From: Karalla daura
Taxonomy: Eukaryota > Chordata > Actinopteri > Chaetodontiformes > Leiognathidae
Assembly (NCBI GenBank): GCA_029224185.1
Contig: JANZKI010000034.1
Location: 186,001-250,000, forward strand
Direction of reading: 5' to 3'
Length of the DNA stretch: 64,000 nt
Position numbers and translations under genes: made by a program. The notes below the pieces were generated by a model. That model was given only the letters and a program-made list of their open reading frames with translations. It was not told the origin of the DNA and ran no database searches. The first letter of the stretch is position 1; each line of letters opens with the position of its first letter. Shown here in pieces: positions 24,011 to 37,118 of the stretch.

Positions 24011-25552
24011 TCACAAGGTGCACGGGTTTCTGGCCTGCCCCGCATGAGAGAGCACCAATGTTCCTACAAAACTGGAAAAAAAGAATTTGTCTGCTGCTTA
24101 GGGTGTGGCTGGCAGCAGCGTGAAAAGAGCGAAACGAGAGCTGATTTTAAAGCGATCCCGCATGTCGGCCCGGTGCTATGAAGAGATTGGACATGCCCAA
24201 TGCTGAGGGGGCCCTTTCCCACTCTGCGAGTCTCCCGGGGCCTGTGCCATCTGCTGGGGTGCATTGAAGCTGGACGCCTCATCACTTTGTATGACCATGT
24301 GAGCAGAGGAGACATTGGAGCAGGTACCTGAGCACATGGTTGTCGAGAAATGGTGCTGCTGAAAAACCATACAACCTATCAGCGTGCAACTCGCGACCAA
24401 ACACACCACAAGATTCTTCAATTTCTGAAATGAAAATGAAGTTTCAAAGTCAAAGTATGGCAACGTTGCGAATGTTTGTTTGTGGAGTTCTTTTTTTCCC
24501 ATTCATTCTTATGGGAAAAAGCCAAAATGGCCAAGTGATAAACATTTGGCTCTATGGAGACTGCGCTTTCACCAATCTGGAATACGAGCTAACTGTCACG
24601 CCGTAGGGGATAGTTTCCAGAACACCATGACGCGATTTGGTGTGTGTACCATGAAAACTGTGACCAGAGTCGCGAGGAGAAGTGTAACGTTTAACATTGA
24701 TGTCAGCTTTTGGAAATTGAATGGGGGCTTCAGGAGGGAAAAGGCTGCACTGGGCCTACGATGATGCTCGTCGTTTAAATTTCACAAGGCGCACGGGTTT
24801 ATGGCCTGCCCCGCATGAGAGAGCACCATTGTTCCTACAAAACTGGAAAAAATAATTTGTCTGCTGCTTAGGGTGTGGCTGGGAGCAGCGTGAAAAGAGT
24901 GAAACGAGAGCTGATTTTTAAGCGATCCCGCATGTCGGCCCGGTGCTATGAAGAGATTGGACATGCCCAATGCTGAGGGGGCCCTTTCCCACTCTGCGAG
25001 TCTCCCAGGGCCTGTGCCATCTGCTGGGGTGCATTGAAGCTGGACGCCTCATCACTTTGTATTACCATGTCAGCAGAGGAGACAATGGAGCAGGTACCTG
25101 AGCACATGGTCGTCGAGAAGAGGTTCTGCTGAAAAACCATACAATCTATCAGCGTGCAACTCGCTACACAAACACACCACAAGATTCTTCAATTTTTGAA
25201 ATGAAAATGAAGTTTCAAAGCCAAAGTATGGCAACGTTACGAATGTTTGTTTGTGGAGTTCTGTTTTTCCCATTCATTCTTATGGGAAAGAGCCTAATTG
25301 GCCAAGTGATAAACATTTGGCTCTATGGAGACAACGCTTTCACCAATCTGGAGCATGAGCTCACTGTCAAGCCGTAGGGGACAGTCTCCAGAATGCCCTG
25401 ACACGATTTGGTGTGTGTAGTATGAGAACTGTGGCCACAGTCGCGAGGAGTAGTGTAACGTTTAACATTGATGGCAGTGGTGGGACAATGAATGGGGGCT
25501 TATGGAGATAAAAGGCTGCACTGGGCCTACGATGAGGCTCGTCGTTTGAATT
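24011..25552 (+). repeat. c-d' pair of class II monomers
   Basis: 24011 is c-type with CTCCCGGGGCC and GATGTCAGCTTTTGG. 24782 is d-like at its start (CACCATTG) with a class I middle and an H-like tail. The pair recurs 10795 bp downstream at 34806-36347 with a few substitutions: GGGGACTG for GGGGCCTG, GCTTGTCG for GCTCGTCG, AAAAGAATTTG for AAAATAATTTG and CTAAGAAG for CTATGAAG. Confidence 0.87.
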
Positions 25553-26321
25553 TCACAAGGCGCACGGGTTTATGGCCTGCCCCGCATGAGAGAGCACCAA
25601 TGTTCCTACAAAACTGGAAAAAAGAATTTGTCTGCTGCTCAGGGTGTGGCTGGGAGCAGCGTGAAAAGAGCGAAACGAGAGCTGATTTTAAGCGATCCCG
25701 CATGTCGCACGGGGCTATGAAGGGATTGGACATGCCCAATGCTGAGGGGGCCCTTTCCCACTCTGCGAGTCTCCCGGGGACTGTGCCATCTGCTGGGGTG
25801 CATTGAAGCTGGACGCCTCATCACTTTCTATGACCACGTGAGCAGAGGAGACATTGGAGCAGGTACCTGAGCACATGGTTGTCGAGAAATGGTGCTGCTG
25901 AAAAACCATACAACCTATCAGCGTGCAACTCGCTACACAAACACACCACAAGATTCCTTAATTTTTGAAATGAAAATGATGTTTCAAAGTCAAAGTATGG
26001 CAACGTTGCGAATGTTTGTTTGTGGAGTTCTGTTTTTCCCATTCATTCTTATGGGAAAAAGCCAAATTGGCCAAGTGATAAACATTTGGCTCTATGGAGA
26101 CAACGCTTTCACCAATCTGGAGCATGAGCTAACTGTCAAGCCGTAGGGGACAGTCTCCAGAAGGCCCTGACACGATTTGGTGTGTGTAGTATGAGAACTG
26201 TGGCCACAGTCGCGAGGAGTAGTGTAACGTTTAACTTTAATGGCAGTGGTGGGACAATGAATGGGGGCTTATGGAGATAAAAGGCTGCACTGGGCCTACG
26301 ATGAGGCTCGTCGTTTAAATT
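25553..26321 (+). repeat. 769-bp variant monomer with CGCACGGGGC block
   Basis: The start has GTTTGAATTTC (DraI lost) and a class I Sg head (GCTCAGGGTGTGG). The monomer then has GATTTTAAGCG, GTCGCACGGGGCTATG where others read GTCGGCCC(G/T)GTGC, ATGAAGGGATTGG, and CTTTCTATGACCACGTG. The same block occurs once more, at 38660-39428, behind a different head, so the block has moved between monomer backgrounds. Confidence 0.87.
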
Positions 26322-27863
26322 TCACAAGGCGCACGGGTTTATGGCCTGCCCCGCATGAGAGAGCACCAATGTTCCTACAAAACTGGAAAAAAGAATTGGT
26401 CTGCTGCTCAGGGTGTGGCTGGGAGCAGCGTGAAAAGAGCGAAACGAGAGCTGATTTTTAAGCGATCCCGCATGTCGGCCCTGTGCAAAGAAGAGATTGG
26501 ACATGCCCAATGCTGACGGGGCCCTTTCAAACTCTGGGAGTCTCCCAGGGCCTGTGCCATCTGCTGGGGTGCATTGAAGCTGGACGCCTCATCACTTTGT
26601 ATTACCATGTCAGCAGAGGAGACAATGGAGCAGGTACCTGAGCACATGGTCGTCGAGAAGAGGTTCTGCTGAAAAACCATACAATCTATCAGCGTGCAAC
26701 TCGCTACACAAACACACCACAAGATTCTTCAATTTTTGAAATGAAAATGAAGTTTCAAAGCCAAAGTATGGCAACGTTACGAATGTTTGTTTGTGGAGTT
26801 CTGTTTTTCCCATTCATTCTTATGGGAAAGAGCCTAATTGGCCAAGTGATAAACATTTGGCTCTATGGAGACTGCGCTTTCACCTATCTGGAATATGAGC
26901 TCACTGTCACGCCGTAGGGGACAGTCTCCAGAACGCCCTGACACGACTTGATGTGTGTAGTATGAGAACTGTGGCCACAGTCGCGAGGAGCAGTGTAATG
27001 TTTAACATTGATGGCAGTGGTGGGACAATGAATGGGGGCTTATGGAAAGAAAAGGCTGCACTGGGCCTACGATGAGGCTCGTCGTTTAAATTTCACAAGG
27101 CGCACGGGTTTATGGCCTGCCCCGCATGAGAGAGCAAAAATGTTCCTACAAAACTGGAAAAAAGAATTTGTCTGCTGCTCAGGGTGTGGCTGGGAGCAGC
27201 GTGAAAAGAGCGAAACGAGAGCTGATTTTTAAGCGATCCCGCATGTCGGCCCTGTGCAAAGAAGAGATTGGACATGCCCAATGCTGACGGGGCCCTTTCA
27301 AACTCTGGGAGTCTCCCAGGGCCTGTGCCATCTGCTGGGGTGCATTGAAGCTGGACGCCTCATCACTTTGTATTACCATGTCAGCAGAGGAGACAATGGA
27401 GCAGGTACCTGAGCACATGGTCGTCGAGAAGAGGTTCTGCTGAAAAACCATACAATCTATCAGCGTGCAACTCGCTACACAAACACACCACAAGATTCTT
27501 CAATTTTTGAAATGAAAATGAAGTTTCAAAGCCAAAGTATGGCAACGTTACGAATGTTTGTTTGTGGAGTTCTGTTTTTCCCATTCATTCTTATGGGAAA
27601 GAGCCAAATTGGCCAAGTGATAAACATTTGGCTCTATGGAGAAAACGCCTTCCCAAATCTGTATTATGATCTAACTGTCAAGCCGTAGGGGAGAGTTTCC
27701 AGTACGTCCTGACACGATTTGGTGTGTGTAGTATCAGAACTGTGGCCACAGTCGCGAGGAGTAGTGTAACGTTTAACATTGATGGCAGTGGTGGGACAAT
27801 GAATGGGGGCTTATGGAGATAAAAGGCTGCACTGGGCCTACGATGAGGCTCGTCGTTTAAATT
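26322..27863 (+). repeat. Two class I monomers (starts 26322, 27093)
   Basis: 26322 has GAATTGGTCTG and a C-type tail. It is preceded by AGAAGGCCCTG and an altered AACTTTAATGG. It is a close match to 40200-40970, which is 13878 bp, or 18 monomers, away. 27093 combines GAGAGCAAAAATG with GCTCAGGGTGTGG and ends in an N-type tail with private changes (GAAAACGCC, CTGTATTATG). The head combination also occurs at 44826 and 46368. Confidence 0.86.
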
Positions 27864-29403
27864 TCACAAGGCGCACGGGTTTATGGCCTGCCCCGCATGA
27901 GAGAGCACCAATGTTCCTACAAAACTGGAAAAAAGAATTTGTCTGCTGCTCAGGGTGTGGCTGGGAGCAGCGTGAAAAGAGCGAAACAAGAGCTGATTTT
28001 TAAGCGATCCCGCATGTCGGCCCTGTGCAAAGAAGAGATTGGACATGCCCAATGCTGACGGGGCCCTTTCAAACTCTGGGAGTCTCCCAGGGCCTGTGCC
28101 ATCTGCTGGGGTGCATTGAAGCTGGACGCCTCATCACTTTGTATTACCATGTCAGCAGAGGAGACAATGGAGCAGGTACCTGAGCACATGGTCGTCGAGA
28201 AGAGGTTCTGCTGAAAAACCATACAATCTATCAGCGTGCAACTCGCTACACAAACACACCACAAGATTCTTCAATTTTTGAAATGAAAATGAAGTTTCAA
28301 AGCCAAAGTATGGCAACGTTACGAATGTTTGTTTGTGGAGTTCTGTTTTTCCCATTCATTCTTATGGGAAAGAGCCTAATTGGCCAAGTGATAAACATTT
28401 GGCTCTATGGAGACTGCGCTTTCACCTATCTGGAATATGAGCTCACTGTCACGCCGTAGGGGACAGTCTCCAGAACGCCCTGACACGACTTGATGTGTGT
28501 AGTATGAGAACTGTGACACAATCGCGAGGAGCAGTGTAATGTTTAACATTGATGGCAGTGGTGGGACAATGAATGGGGGCTTATGGAAAGAAAAGGCTGC
28601 ACTGGGCCTACGATGAGGCTCGTCGTTTAAATTTCACAAGGCGCACGGGTTTATGGCCTGCCCCGCATGAGAGAGCACCAATGTTCCTACAAAACTGGAA
28701 AAAAGAATTTGTCTGCTGCTCAGGGTGTGGCTGGGAGCAGCGTGAAAAGAGCGAAACGAGAGCTGATTTTTAAGCGATCCCGCATGTCGGCCCTGTGCAA
28801 AGAAGAGATTGGACATGCCCAATGCTGACGGGGCCCTTTCAAACTCTGGGAGTCTCCCAGGGCCTGTGCCATCTGCTGGGGTGCATTGAAGCTGGACGCC
28901 TCATCACTTTGTATTACCATGTCAGCAGAGGAGACAATGGAGCAGGTACCTGAGCACATGGTCGTCGAGAAGAGGTTCTGCTGAAAAACCATACAATCTA
29001 TCAGCGTGCAACTCGCTACACAAACACACCACAAGATTCTTCAATTTTTGAAATGAAAATGAAGTTTCAAAGCCAAAGTATGGCAACGTTACGAATGTTT
29101 GTTTGTGGAGTTCTGTTTTTCCCATTCATTCTTATGGGAAAGAGCCTAATTGGCCAAGTGATAAACATTTGGCTCTATGGAGACTGCGCTTTCACCTATC
29201 TGGAATATGAGCTCACTGTCACGCCGTAGGGGACAGTCTCCAGAACGCCCTGACACGACTTGATGTGTGTAGTATGAGAACTGTGACACAATCGCGAGGA
29301 GCAGTGTAATGTTTAACATTGATGGCAGTGGTGGGACAATGAATGGGGGCTTATGGAAAGAAAAGGCTGCACTGGGCCTACGATGAGGCTCGTCGTTTAA
29401 ATT
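27864..29403 (+). repeat. Two consecutive 770-bp collapsed-dyad monomers
   Basis: Starts are 27864 and 28634. Both end with CTGTGACACAATCGCG (about 28511 and 29281), so the spacing is 770 bp. 27864 has a private GAAACAAGAGC (CpG lost, about 27986). The adjacent copies carrying the same 1-bp deletion indicate local duplication of a single variant. Confidence 0.88.
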
Positions 29404-30175
29404 TCACAAGGCGCACGGGTTTATGGCCTGCCCCGCATGAGAGAGCACCAATGTTCCTACAAAACTGGAAAAAAGAATTTGTCTGCTGCTCAGGGTGTGG
29501 CTGGGAGCAGCGTGAAAAGAGCGAAACGAGAGCTGATTTTTAAGCGATCCCGCATGTCGGCCCTGTGCAAAGAAGAGATTGGACATGCCCAATGCTGACG
29601 GGGCCCTTTCAAACTCTGGGAGTCTCCCAGGGCCTGTGCCATCTGCTGGGGTGCATTGAAGCTGGACGCCTCATCACTTTGTATGACCATGTCAGCAGAG
29701 GAGACAATGGAGCAGGTACCTGAGCACATGGTCGTCGAGAAGAGGTTCTGCTGAAAAACCATACAATCTATCAGCGTGCAACTCGCTACACAAACACACC
29801 ACAAGATTCTTCAATTTTTGAAATGAAAATGAAGTTTCAAAGTCAAAGTATGGCAACGTTACGAATGTTTGTTTGTGGAGTTCTGTTTTTCCCATTCATT
29901 CTTATGGGAAAGAGCCAAATTGGCCAAGTGATAAACATTTGGCTCTATGGAGACAACGCTTTCACCAATCTGGAGCATGAGCTAACTGTCAAGCCGTAGG
30001 GGACAGTCTCCAGAATGCCCTGACACGAATTGGTGTGTGTAGTATGAGAACTGTGGCCACAGTCGCGAGGAGTAGTGTAACGTTTAACATTGATGGCAGT
30101 GGTGGGACAATGAATGGGGGCTTATGGAGATAAAAGGCTGCACTGGGCCATACGATGAGGCTCCTCGTTTAAATT
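29404..30175 (+). repeat. Class I monomer with H-type tail leading into class II
   Basis: The head is of the f/Sg type. The middle has TTTGTATGACC and AAAGTCAAAG with AACGTTACG, and the tail is the H type with CACGAATTGG, as in 20155 and 49451. The 3' end gains the 1-bp CCATACGATGAG insertion and leads directly into a c-type start, so the class I to class II boundary falls in about 30120-30175. Confidence 0.83.
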
Positions 30176-31719
30176 TCACAAGGTGCACGGGTTTCTGGCC
30201 TGCCCCGCATGAGAGAGCACCAATGTTCCTACAAAACTGGAAAAAAAGAATTTGTCTGCTGCTTAGGGTGTGGCTGGCAGCAGCGTGAAAAGAGCGAAAC
30301 GAGAGCTGATTTTAAAGCGATCCCGCATGTCGGCCCGGTGCTATGAAGAGATTGGACATGCCCAATGCTGAGGGGGCCCTTTTCCACTCTGCGAGTCTCC
30401 CAGGGCCTGTGCCATCTGCTGGGGTGCATTGAAGCTGGACGCCTCATCACTTTGTATGACCATGTGAGCAGAGGAGACATTGGAGCAGGTACCTGAGCAC
30501 ATGGTTGTCGAGAAATGGTGCTGCTGAAAAACCATACAACCTATCAGCGTGCAACTCGCGACCAAACACACCACAAGATTCTTCAATTTCTGAAATGAAA
30601 ATGAAGTTTCAAAGTCAAAGTATGGCAACGTTGCGAATGTTTGTTTGTGGAGTTCTTTTTTTCCCATTCATTCTTATGGGAAAAAGCCAAAATGGCGAAG
30701 TGATAAACATTTGGCTCTATGGAGACTGCGCTTTCACCAATCTGGAATACGAGCTAACTGTCACGCCGTAGGGGATAGTTTCCAGAACACCATGACGCGA
30801 TTTGGTGTGTGTACCATGAAAACTGTGACCAGAGTCGCGAGGAGAAGTGTAACGTTTAACATTGATGTCAGCTGTTGGAAATTGAATGGGGGCTTCAGGA
30901 GGGAAAAGGCTGCACTGGGCAAACGATGATGCTCGTCGTTTAAATTTCACAAGGCGCACGGGTTTATGGCCTGCCCCGCATGAGAGAGCACCATTGTTCC
31001 TACAAAACTGGAAAAAATAATTTGTCTGCTGCTTAGGGTGTGGCTGGGAGCAGCGTGAAAAGAGTGAAACGAGAGCTGATTTTTTGAGCGATCCCGCATG
31101 TCGGCCCGGTGCTATGAAGAGATTGGACATGCCCAATGCTGAGGGGGCCCTTTCCCACTCTGCGAGTCTCCCAGGGCCTGTGCCATCTGCTGGGGTGCAT
31201 TTAAGCTGGACGCCTCATCACTTTGTATGACCATGTGAGCAGAGGAGACAATGGAGCAGGTACCTGAGCACATGGTTGTCGAGAAATGGTGCTGCTGAAA
31301 AACCATACAACCTATCAGCGTGCAACTCGCTACACAAACACACCACAAGATTCTTCAATTTTTGAAATGAAAATGAAGTTTCAAAGTCAAAGTATGGCAA
31401 CGTTGCGAATGTTTGTTTGTGGAGTTCTGTTTTTCCCATTCATTCTTGTGGGAAAAAGCCAAATTGGCCAAATGATAAACATTTGGCTCTATGGAGACAA
31501 TGTTTTCACCAATCTGGAATACGAGCTCACTGTCACGCCGTAGGGGATAGTCTCCAGAATGCCCTGACACGATTTGGTGTGTGTACTATGAGAACTGTGG
31601 CCACAGTCGCGAGGAGAAGTGTAACGTTTAACATTGATGGCAGTGGTGGGAGAATGAATGGGGGCTTATGGAGAAAAAAGGCTGCACTGGGCCATACGAT
31701 GAGGCTGCTCGTTTAAATT
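30176..31719 (+). repeat. c-d pair, partial HOR fragment
   Basis: 30176 is c-type and 30947 is d-type, with the d markers GATTTTTTGAGCG and GCATTTAAGCTGG. Together with the following e and f-like monomers they reproduce the c-d-e-f order of the HOR without a, b or g. Private changes are GGGCAAACGATG (about 30918), GGGAGAATG (about 31650) and GAGGCTGCTCG. The longest ORF in the window (139 codons, minus strand, 30717-31136) arises here from the indel combination and is not a gene candidate. Confidence 0.85.
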
Positions 31720-33262
31720 TCACAAGGTGCACGGGTTTCTGGCCTGCCCCGCATGAGAGAGCAAAAATGTTCCTACAAAACTGGAAAAAAGAATTTGTCT
31801 GCTGCTTAGGGTGAGGCTGGGAGCAGCGTGAAAAGAGCGAAACGAGAGCTGATTTTTAAGCGATCCCGCATGTCGGCCCTGTGCAAAGAAGAGATTGGAC
31901 ATGCCCAATGCTGACGGGGCCCTTTCAAACTCTGGGAGTCTCCCAGGGCCTGTGCCATCTGCTGGGGTGCATTGAAGCTGGACGCCTCATCACTTTGTAT
32001 TACCATGTCAGCAGAGGAGACAATGGAGCAGGTACCTGAGCACATGGTCGTCGAGAAGAGGTTCTGCTGAAAAACCATACAATCTATCAGCGTGCAACTC
32101 GCTACACAAACACACCACAAGATTCTTCAATTTTTGAAATGAAAATGAAGTTTCAAAGCCAAAGTATGGCAACGTTACGAATGTTTGTTTGTGGAGTTCT
32201 GTTTTTCCCATTCATTCTTATGGGAAAGAGCCAAATTGGCCAAGTGATAAACATTTGGCTCTATGGAGACTGCGCTTTCACCAATCTGGAGCATGAGCTC
32301 ACTGTCAAGCCGTAGGGGACAGTCTCCAGAATGCCCTGACACGATTTGGTGTGTGTAGTATGAGAACTGTGGCCACAGTCGCGAGGAGTAGTGTAACGTT
32401 TAACATTGATGGCAGTGGTGGGACAATGAATGGGGGCTTATGGAGATAAAAGGCTGCACTGGGCCTACGATGAGGCTCGTCGTTTAAATTTCACAAGGCG
32501 CACGGGTTTATGGCCTGCCCCGCATGAGAGAGCACCAATGTTCCTACAAAACTGGAAAAAAGAATTTGTCTGCTGCTCAGGGTGTGGCTGGGAGCAGCGT
32601 GAAAAGAGCGAAACGAGAGCTGATTTTTAAGCGATCCCGCATGTCGGCCCTGTGCAAAGAAGAGATTGGACATGCCCAATGCTGACGGGGCCCTTTCAAA
32701 CTCTGGGAGTCTCCCAGGGCCTGTGCCATCTGCTGGGGTGCATTGAAGCTGGACGCCTCATCACTTTGTATTACCATGTCAGCAGAGGAGACAATGGAGC
32801 AGGTACCTGAGCACATGGTCGTCGAGAAGAGGTTCTGCTGAAAAACCATACAATCTATCAGCGTGCAACTCGCTACACAAACACACCACAAGATTCTTCA
32901 ATTTTCGAAATGAAAATGAAGTTTCAAAGCCAAAGTATGGCAACGTTACGAATGTTTGTTTGTGGAGTTCTGTTTTTCCCATTCATTCTTATGGGAAAGA
33001 GCCTAATTGGCCAAGTGATAAACATTTGGCTCTATGGAGACAACGTTTTCACCAATCTGGAATACGAGCTAACTGTCACGCCGTAGGGGATAGTCTCCAG
33101 AATGCCCTGACACGATTTGGTGTGTGTACTATGAGAACTGTGGCCACAGTCGCGAGGAGAAGTGTAACGTTTAACATTGATGGCAGTGGTGGGACAATGA
33201 ATGGGGGCTTATGGAGAAAAAAGGCTGCACTGGGCCATACGATGAGGCTCCTCGTTTAAATT
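31720..33262 (+). repeat. e-f' dimer, copy 1 (1543 bp)
   Basis: Monomers start at 31720 (e-type) and 32491 (f-like head, TTTTCGAAATG at about 32903, V-type tail ending in CCATACGATG). The pair is repeated immediately at 33263 with a 1543-bp period. One difference between the copies is GGGGATAGTCTCC here (about 33086) against GGGGAGAGTCTCC in copy 2. Confidence 0.88.
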
Positions 33263-34805
33263 TCACAAGGTGCACGGGTTTCTGGCCTGCCCCGCATGAG
33301 AGAGCAAAAATGTTCCTACAAAACTGGAAAAAAGAATTTGTCTGCTGCTTAGGGTGAGGCTGGGAGCAGCGTGAAAAGAGCGAAACGAGAGCTGATTTTT
33401 AAGCGATCCCGCATGTCGGCCCTGTGCAAAGAAGAGATTGGACATGCCCAATGCTGACGGGGCCCTTTCAAACTCTGGGAGTCTCCCAGGGCCTGTGCCA
33501 TCTGCTGGGGTGCATTGAAGCTGGACGCCTCATCACTTTGTATTACCATGTCAGCAGAGGAGACAATGGAGCAGGTACCTGAGCACATGGTCGTCGAGAA
33601 GAGGTTCTGCTGAAAAACCATACAATCTATCAGCGTGCAACTCGCTACACAAACACACCACAAGATTCTTCAATTTTTGAAATGAAAATGAAGTTTCAAA
33701 GCCAAAGTATGGCAACGTTACGAATGTTTGTTTGTGGAGTTCTGTTTTTCCCATTCATTCTTATGGGAAAGAGCCAAATTGGCCAAGTGATAAACATTTG
33801 GCTCTATGGAGACTGCGCTTTCACCAATCTGGAGCATGAGCTCACTGTCAAGCCGTAGGGGACAGTCTCCAGAATGCCCTGACACGATTTGGTGTGTGTA
33901 GTATGAGAACTGTGGCCACAGTCGCGAGGAGTAGTGTAACGTTTAACATTGATGGCAGTGGTGGGACAATGAATGGGGGCTTATGGAGATAAAAGGCTGC
34001 ACTGGGCCTACGATGAGGCTCGTCGTTTAAATTTCACAAGGCGCACGGGTTTATGGCCTGCCCCGCATGAGAGAGCACCAATGTTCCTACAAAACTGGAA
34101 AAAAGAATTTGTCTGCTGCTCAGGGTGTGGCTGGGAGCAGCGTGAAAAGAGCGAAACGAGAGCTGATTTTTAAGCGATCCCGCATGTCGGCCCTGTGCAA
34201 AGAAGAGATTGGACATGCCCAATGCTGACGGGGCCCTTTCAAACTCTGGGAGTCTCCCAGGGCCTGTGCCATCTGCTGGGGTGCATTGAAGCTGGACGCC
34301 TCATCACTTTGTATTACCATGTCAGCAGAGGAGACAATGGAGCAGGTACCTGAGCACATGGTCGTCGAGAAGAGGTTCTGCTGAAAAACCATACAATCTA
34401 TCAGCGTGCAACTCGCTACACAAACACACCACAAGATTCTTCAATTTTCGAAATGAAAATGAAGTTTCAAAGCCAAAGTATGGCAACGTTACGAATGTTT
34501 GTTTGTGGAGTTCTGTTTTTCCCATTCATTCTTATGGGAAAGAGCCTAATTGGCCAAGTGATAAACATTTGGCTCTATGGAGACAACGTTTTCACCAATC
34601 TGGAATACGAGCTAACTGTCACGCCGTAGGGGAGAGTCTCCAGAATGCCCTGACACGATTTGGTGTGTGTACTATGAGAACTGTGGCCACAGTCGCGAGG
34701 AGAAGTGTAACGTTTAACATTGATGGCAGTGGTGGGACAATGAATGGGGGCTTATGGAGAGAAAAGGCTGCACTGGGCCATACGATGAGGCTCCTCGTTT
34801 AAATT
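33263..34805 (+). repeat. e-f' dimer, copy 2 (1543 bp)
   Basis: Monomers start at 33263 and 34034. Order and markers match the preceding dimer. The second monomer (34034) is also the best match for the final monomer of the window (63330), including TTTTCGAAATG, AACGTTTTCACC and GGGGAGAGTCTCC. Confidence 0.88.
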
Positions 34806-36347
34806 TCACAAGGTGCACGGGTTTCTGGCCTGCCCCGCATGAGAGAGCACCAATGTTCCTACAAAACTGGAAAAAAAGAATTTGTCTGCTGCTTAGGGTG
34901 TGGCTGGCAGCAGCGTGAAAAGAGCGAAACGAGAGCTGATTTTAAAGCGATCCCGCATGTCGGCCCGGTGCTATGAAGAGATTGGACATGCCCAATGCTG
35001 AGGGGGCCCTTTCCCACTCTGCGAGTCTCCCGGGGACTGTGCCATCTGCTGGGGTGCATTGAAGCTGGACGCCTCATCACTTTGTATGACCATGTGAGCA
35101 GAGGAGACATTGGAGCAGGTACCTGAGCACATGGTTGTCGAGAAATGGTGCTGCTGAAAAACCATACAACCTATCAGCGTGCAACTCGCGACCAAACACA
35201 CCACAAGATTCTTCAATTTCTGAAATGAAAATGAAGTTTCAAAGTCAAAGTATGGCAACGTTGCGAATGTTTGTTTGTGGAGTTCTTTTTTTCCCATTCA
35301 TTCTTATGGGAAAAAGCCAAAATGGCCAAGTGATAAACATTTGGCTCTATGGAGACTGCGCTTTCACCAATCTGGAATACGAGCTAACTGTCACGCCGTA
35401 GGGGATAGTTTCCAGAACACCATGACGCGATTTGGTGTGTGTACCATGAAAACTGTGACCAGAGTCGCGAGGAGAAGTGTAACGTTTAACATTGATGTCA
35501 GCTTTTGGAAATTGAATGGGGGCTTCAGGAGGGAAAAGGCTGCACTGGGCCTACGATGATGCTTGTCGTTTAAATTTCACAAGGCGCACGGGTTTATGGC
35601 CTGCCCCGCATGAGAGAGCACCATTGTTCCTACAAAACTGGAAAAAAGAATTTGTCTGCTGCTTAGGGTGTGGCTGGGAGCAGCGTGAAAAGAGTGAAAC
35701 GAGAGCTGATTTTTAAGCGATCCCGCATGTCGGCCCGGTGCTAAGAAGAGATTGGACATGCCCAATGCTGAGGGGGCCCTTTCCCACTCTGCGAGTCTCC
35801 CAGGGCCTGTGCCATCTGCTGGGGTGCATTGAAGCTGGACGCCTCATCACTTTGTATTACCATGTCAGCAGAGGAGACAATGGAGCAGGTACCTGAGCAC
35901 ATGGTCGTCGAGAAGAGGTTCTGCTGAAAAACCATACAATCTATCAGCGTGCAACTCGCTACACAAACACACCACAAGATTCTTCAATTTTTGAAATGAA
36001 AATGAAGTTTCAAAGCCAAAGTATGGCAACGTTACGAATGTTTGTTTGTGGAGTTCTGTTTTTCCCATTCATTCTTATGGGAAAGAGCCAAATTGGCCAA
36101 GTGATAAACATTTGGCTCTATGGAGACAACGCTTTCACCAATCTGGAGCATGAGCTCACTGTCAAGCCGTAGGGGACAGTCTCCAGAATGCCCTGACACG
36201 ATTTGGTGTGTGTAGTATGAGAACTGTGGCCACAGTCGCGAGGAGTAGTGTAACGTTTAACATTGATGGCAGTGGTGGGACAATGAATGGGGGCTTATGG
36301 AGATAAAAGGCTGCACTGGGCCTACGATGAGGCTCGTCGTTTAAATT
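34806..36347 (+). repeat. c-d' pair, second copy of 24011-25552
   Basis: Starts are 34806 and 35577, with offset 10795 from the earlier pair. 34806 has CTCCCGGGGACTG and GATGTCAGCTTTTGG. 35577 has GAGAGCACCATTG, CTAAGAAG and a class I middle with an H-like tail. The flanking monomers at 23239 and 34034 also correspond, so the copied segment covers at least about 23660-25650. Confidence 0.86.
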
Positions 36348-37118
36348 TCACAAGGCGCACGGGTTTATGGCCTGCCCCGCATGAGAGAGCACCAATGTTC
36401 CTACAAAACTGGAAAAAAGAATTTGTCTGCTGCTCAGGGTGTGGCTGGGAGCAGCGTGAAAAGAGCGAAACGAGAGCTGATTTTTAAGTGATCCCGCATG
36501 TCGGCCCTGTGCAAAGAAGAGATTGGACATGCCCAATGCTGACGGGGCCCTTTCAAACTCTGGGAGTCTCCCAGGGCCTGTGCCATCTGCTGGGGTGCAT
36601 TGAAGCTGGACGCCTCATCACTTTGTATTACCATGTCAGCAGAGGAGACAATGGAGCAGGTACCTGAGCACATGGTCGTCGAGAAGAGGTTCTGCTGAAA
36701 AACCATACAATCTATCAGCGTGCAACTCGCTACACAAACACACCACAAGATTCTTCAATTTTTGAAATGAAAATGAAGTTTCAAAGCCAAAGTATGGCAA
36801 CGTTACGAATGTTTGTTTGTGGAGTTCTGTTTTTCCCATTCATTCTTATGGGAAAGAGCCTAATTGGCCAAGTGATCAACATTTGGCTCTATGGAGACTG
36901 CGCTTTCACCTATCTGGAATATGAGCTCACTGTCACGCCGTAGGGGACAGTCTCCAGAACGCCCTGACACGACTTGATGTGTGTAGTATGAGAACTGTGG
37001 CCACAGTCGCGAGGAGCAGTGTAATGTTTAACATTGATGGCAGTGGTGGGACAATGAATGGGGGCTTATGGAAAAAAAAGGCTGCACTGGGCCTACGATG
37101 AGGCTCGTCGTTTAAATT
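36348..37118 (+). repeat. Class I f-like monomer
   Basis: It has the Sg head, a C-type tail with GTGATCAAC (about 36874) and a private TTTTTAAGTGATCC (about 36488, CpG lost). GTGATCAAC is shared with HOR copies 2 and 3 (about 9887 and 15287) and with about 46123, so this tail and those share ancestry. Confidence 0.85.

Noticed and set aside
30717..31136. 139-codon minus-strand ORF as a real gene
   Set aside because: It arises only where a private c/d indel combination joins two frames. Equivalent positions in the other HOR copies are interrupted.
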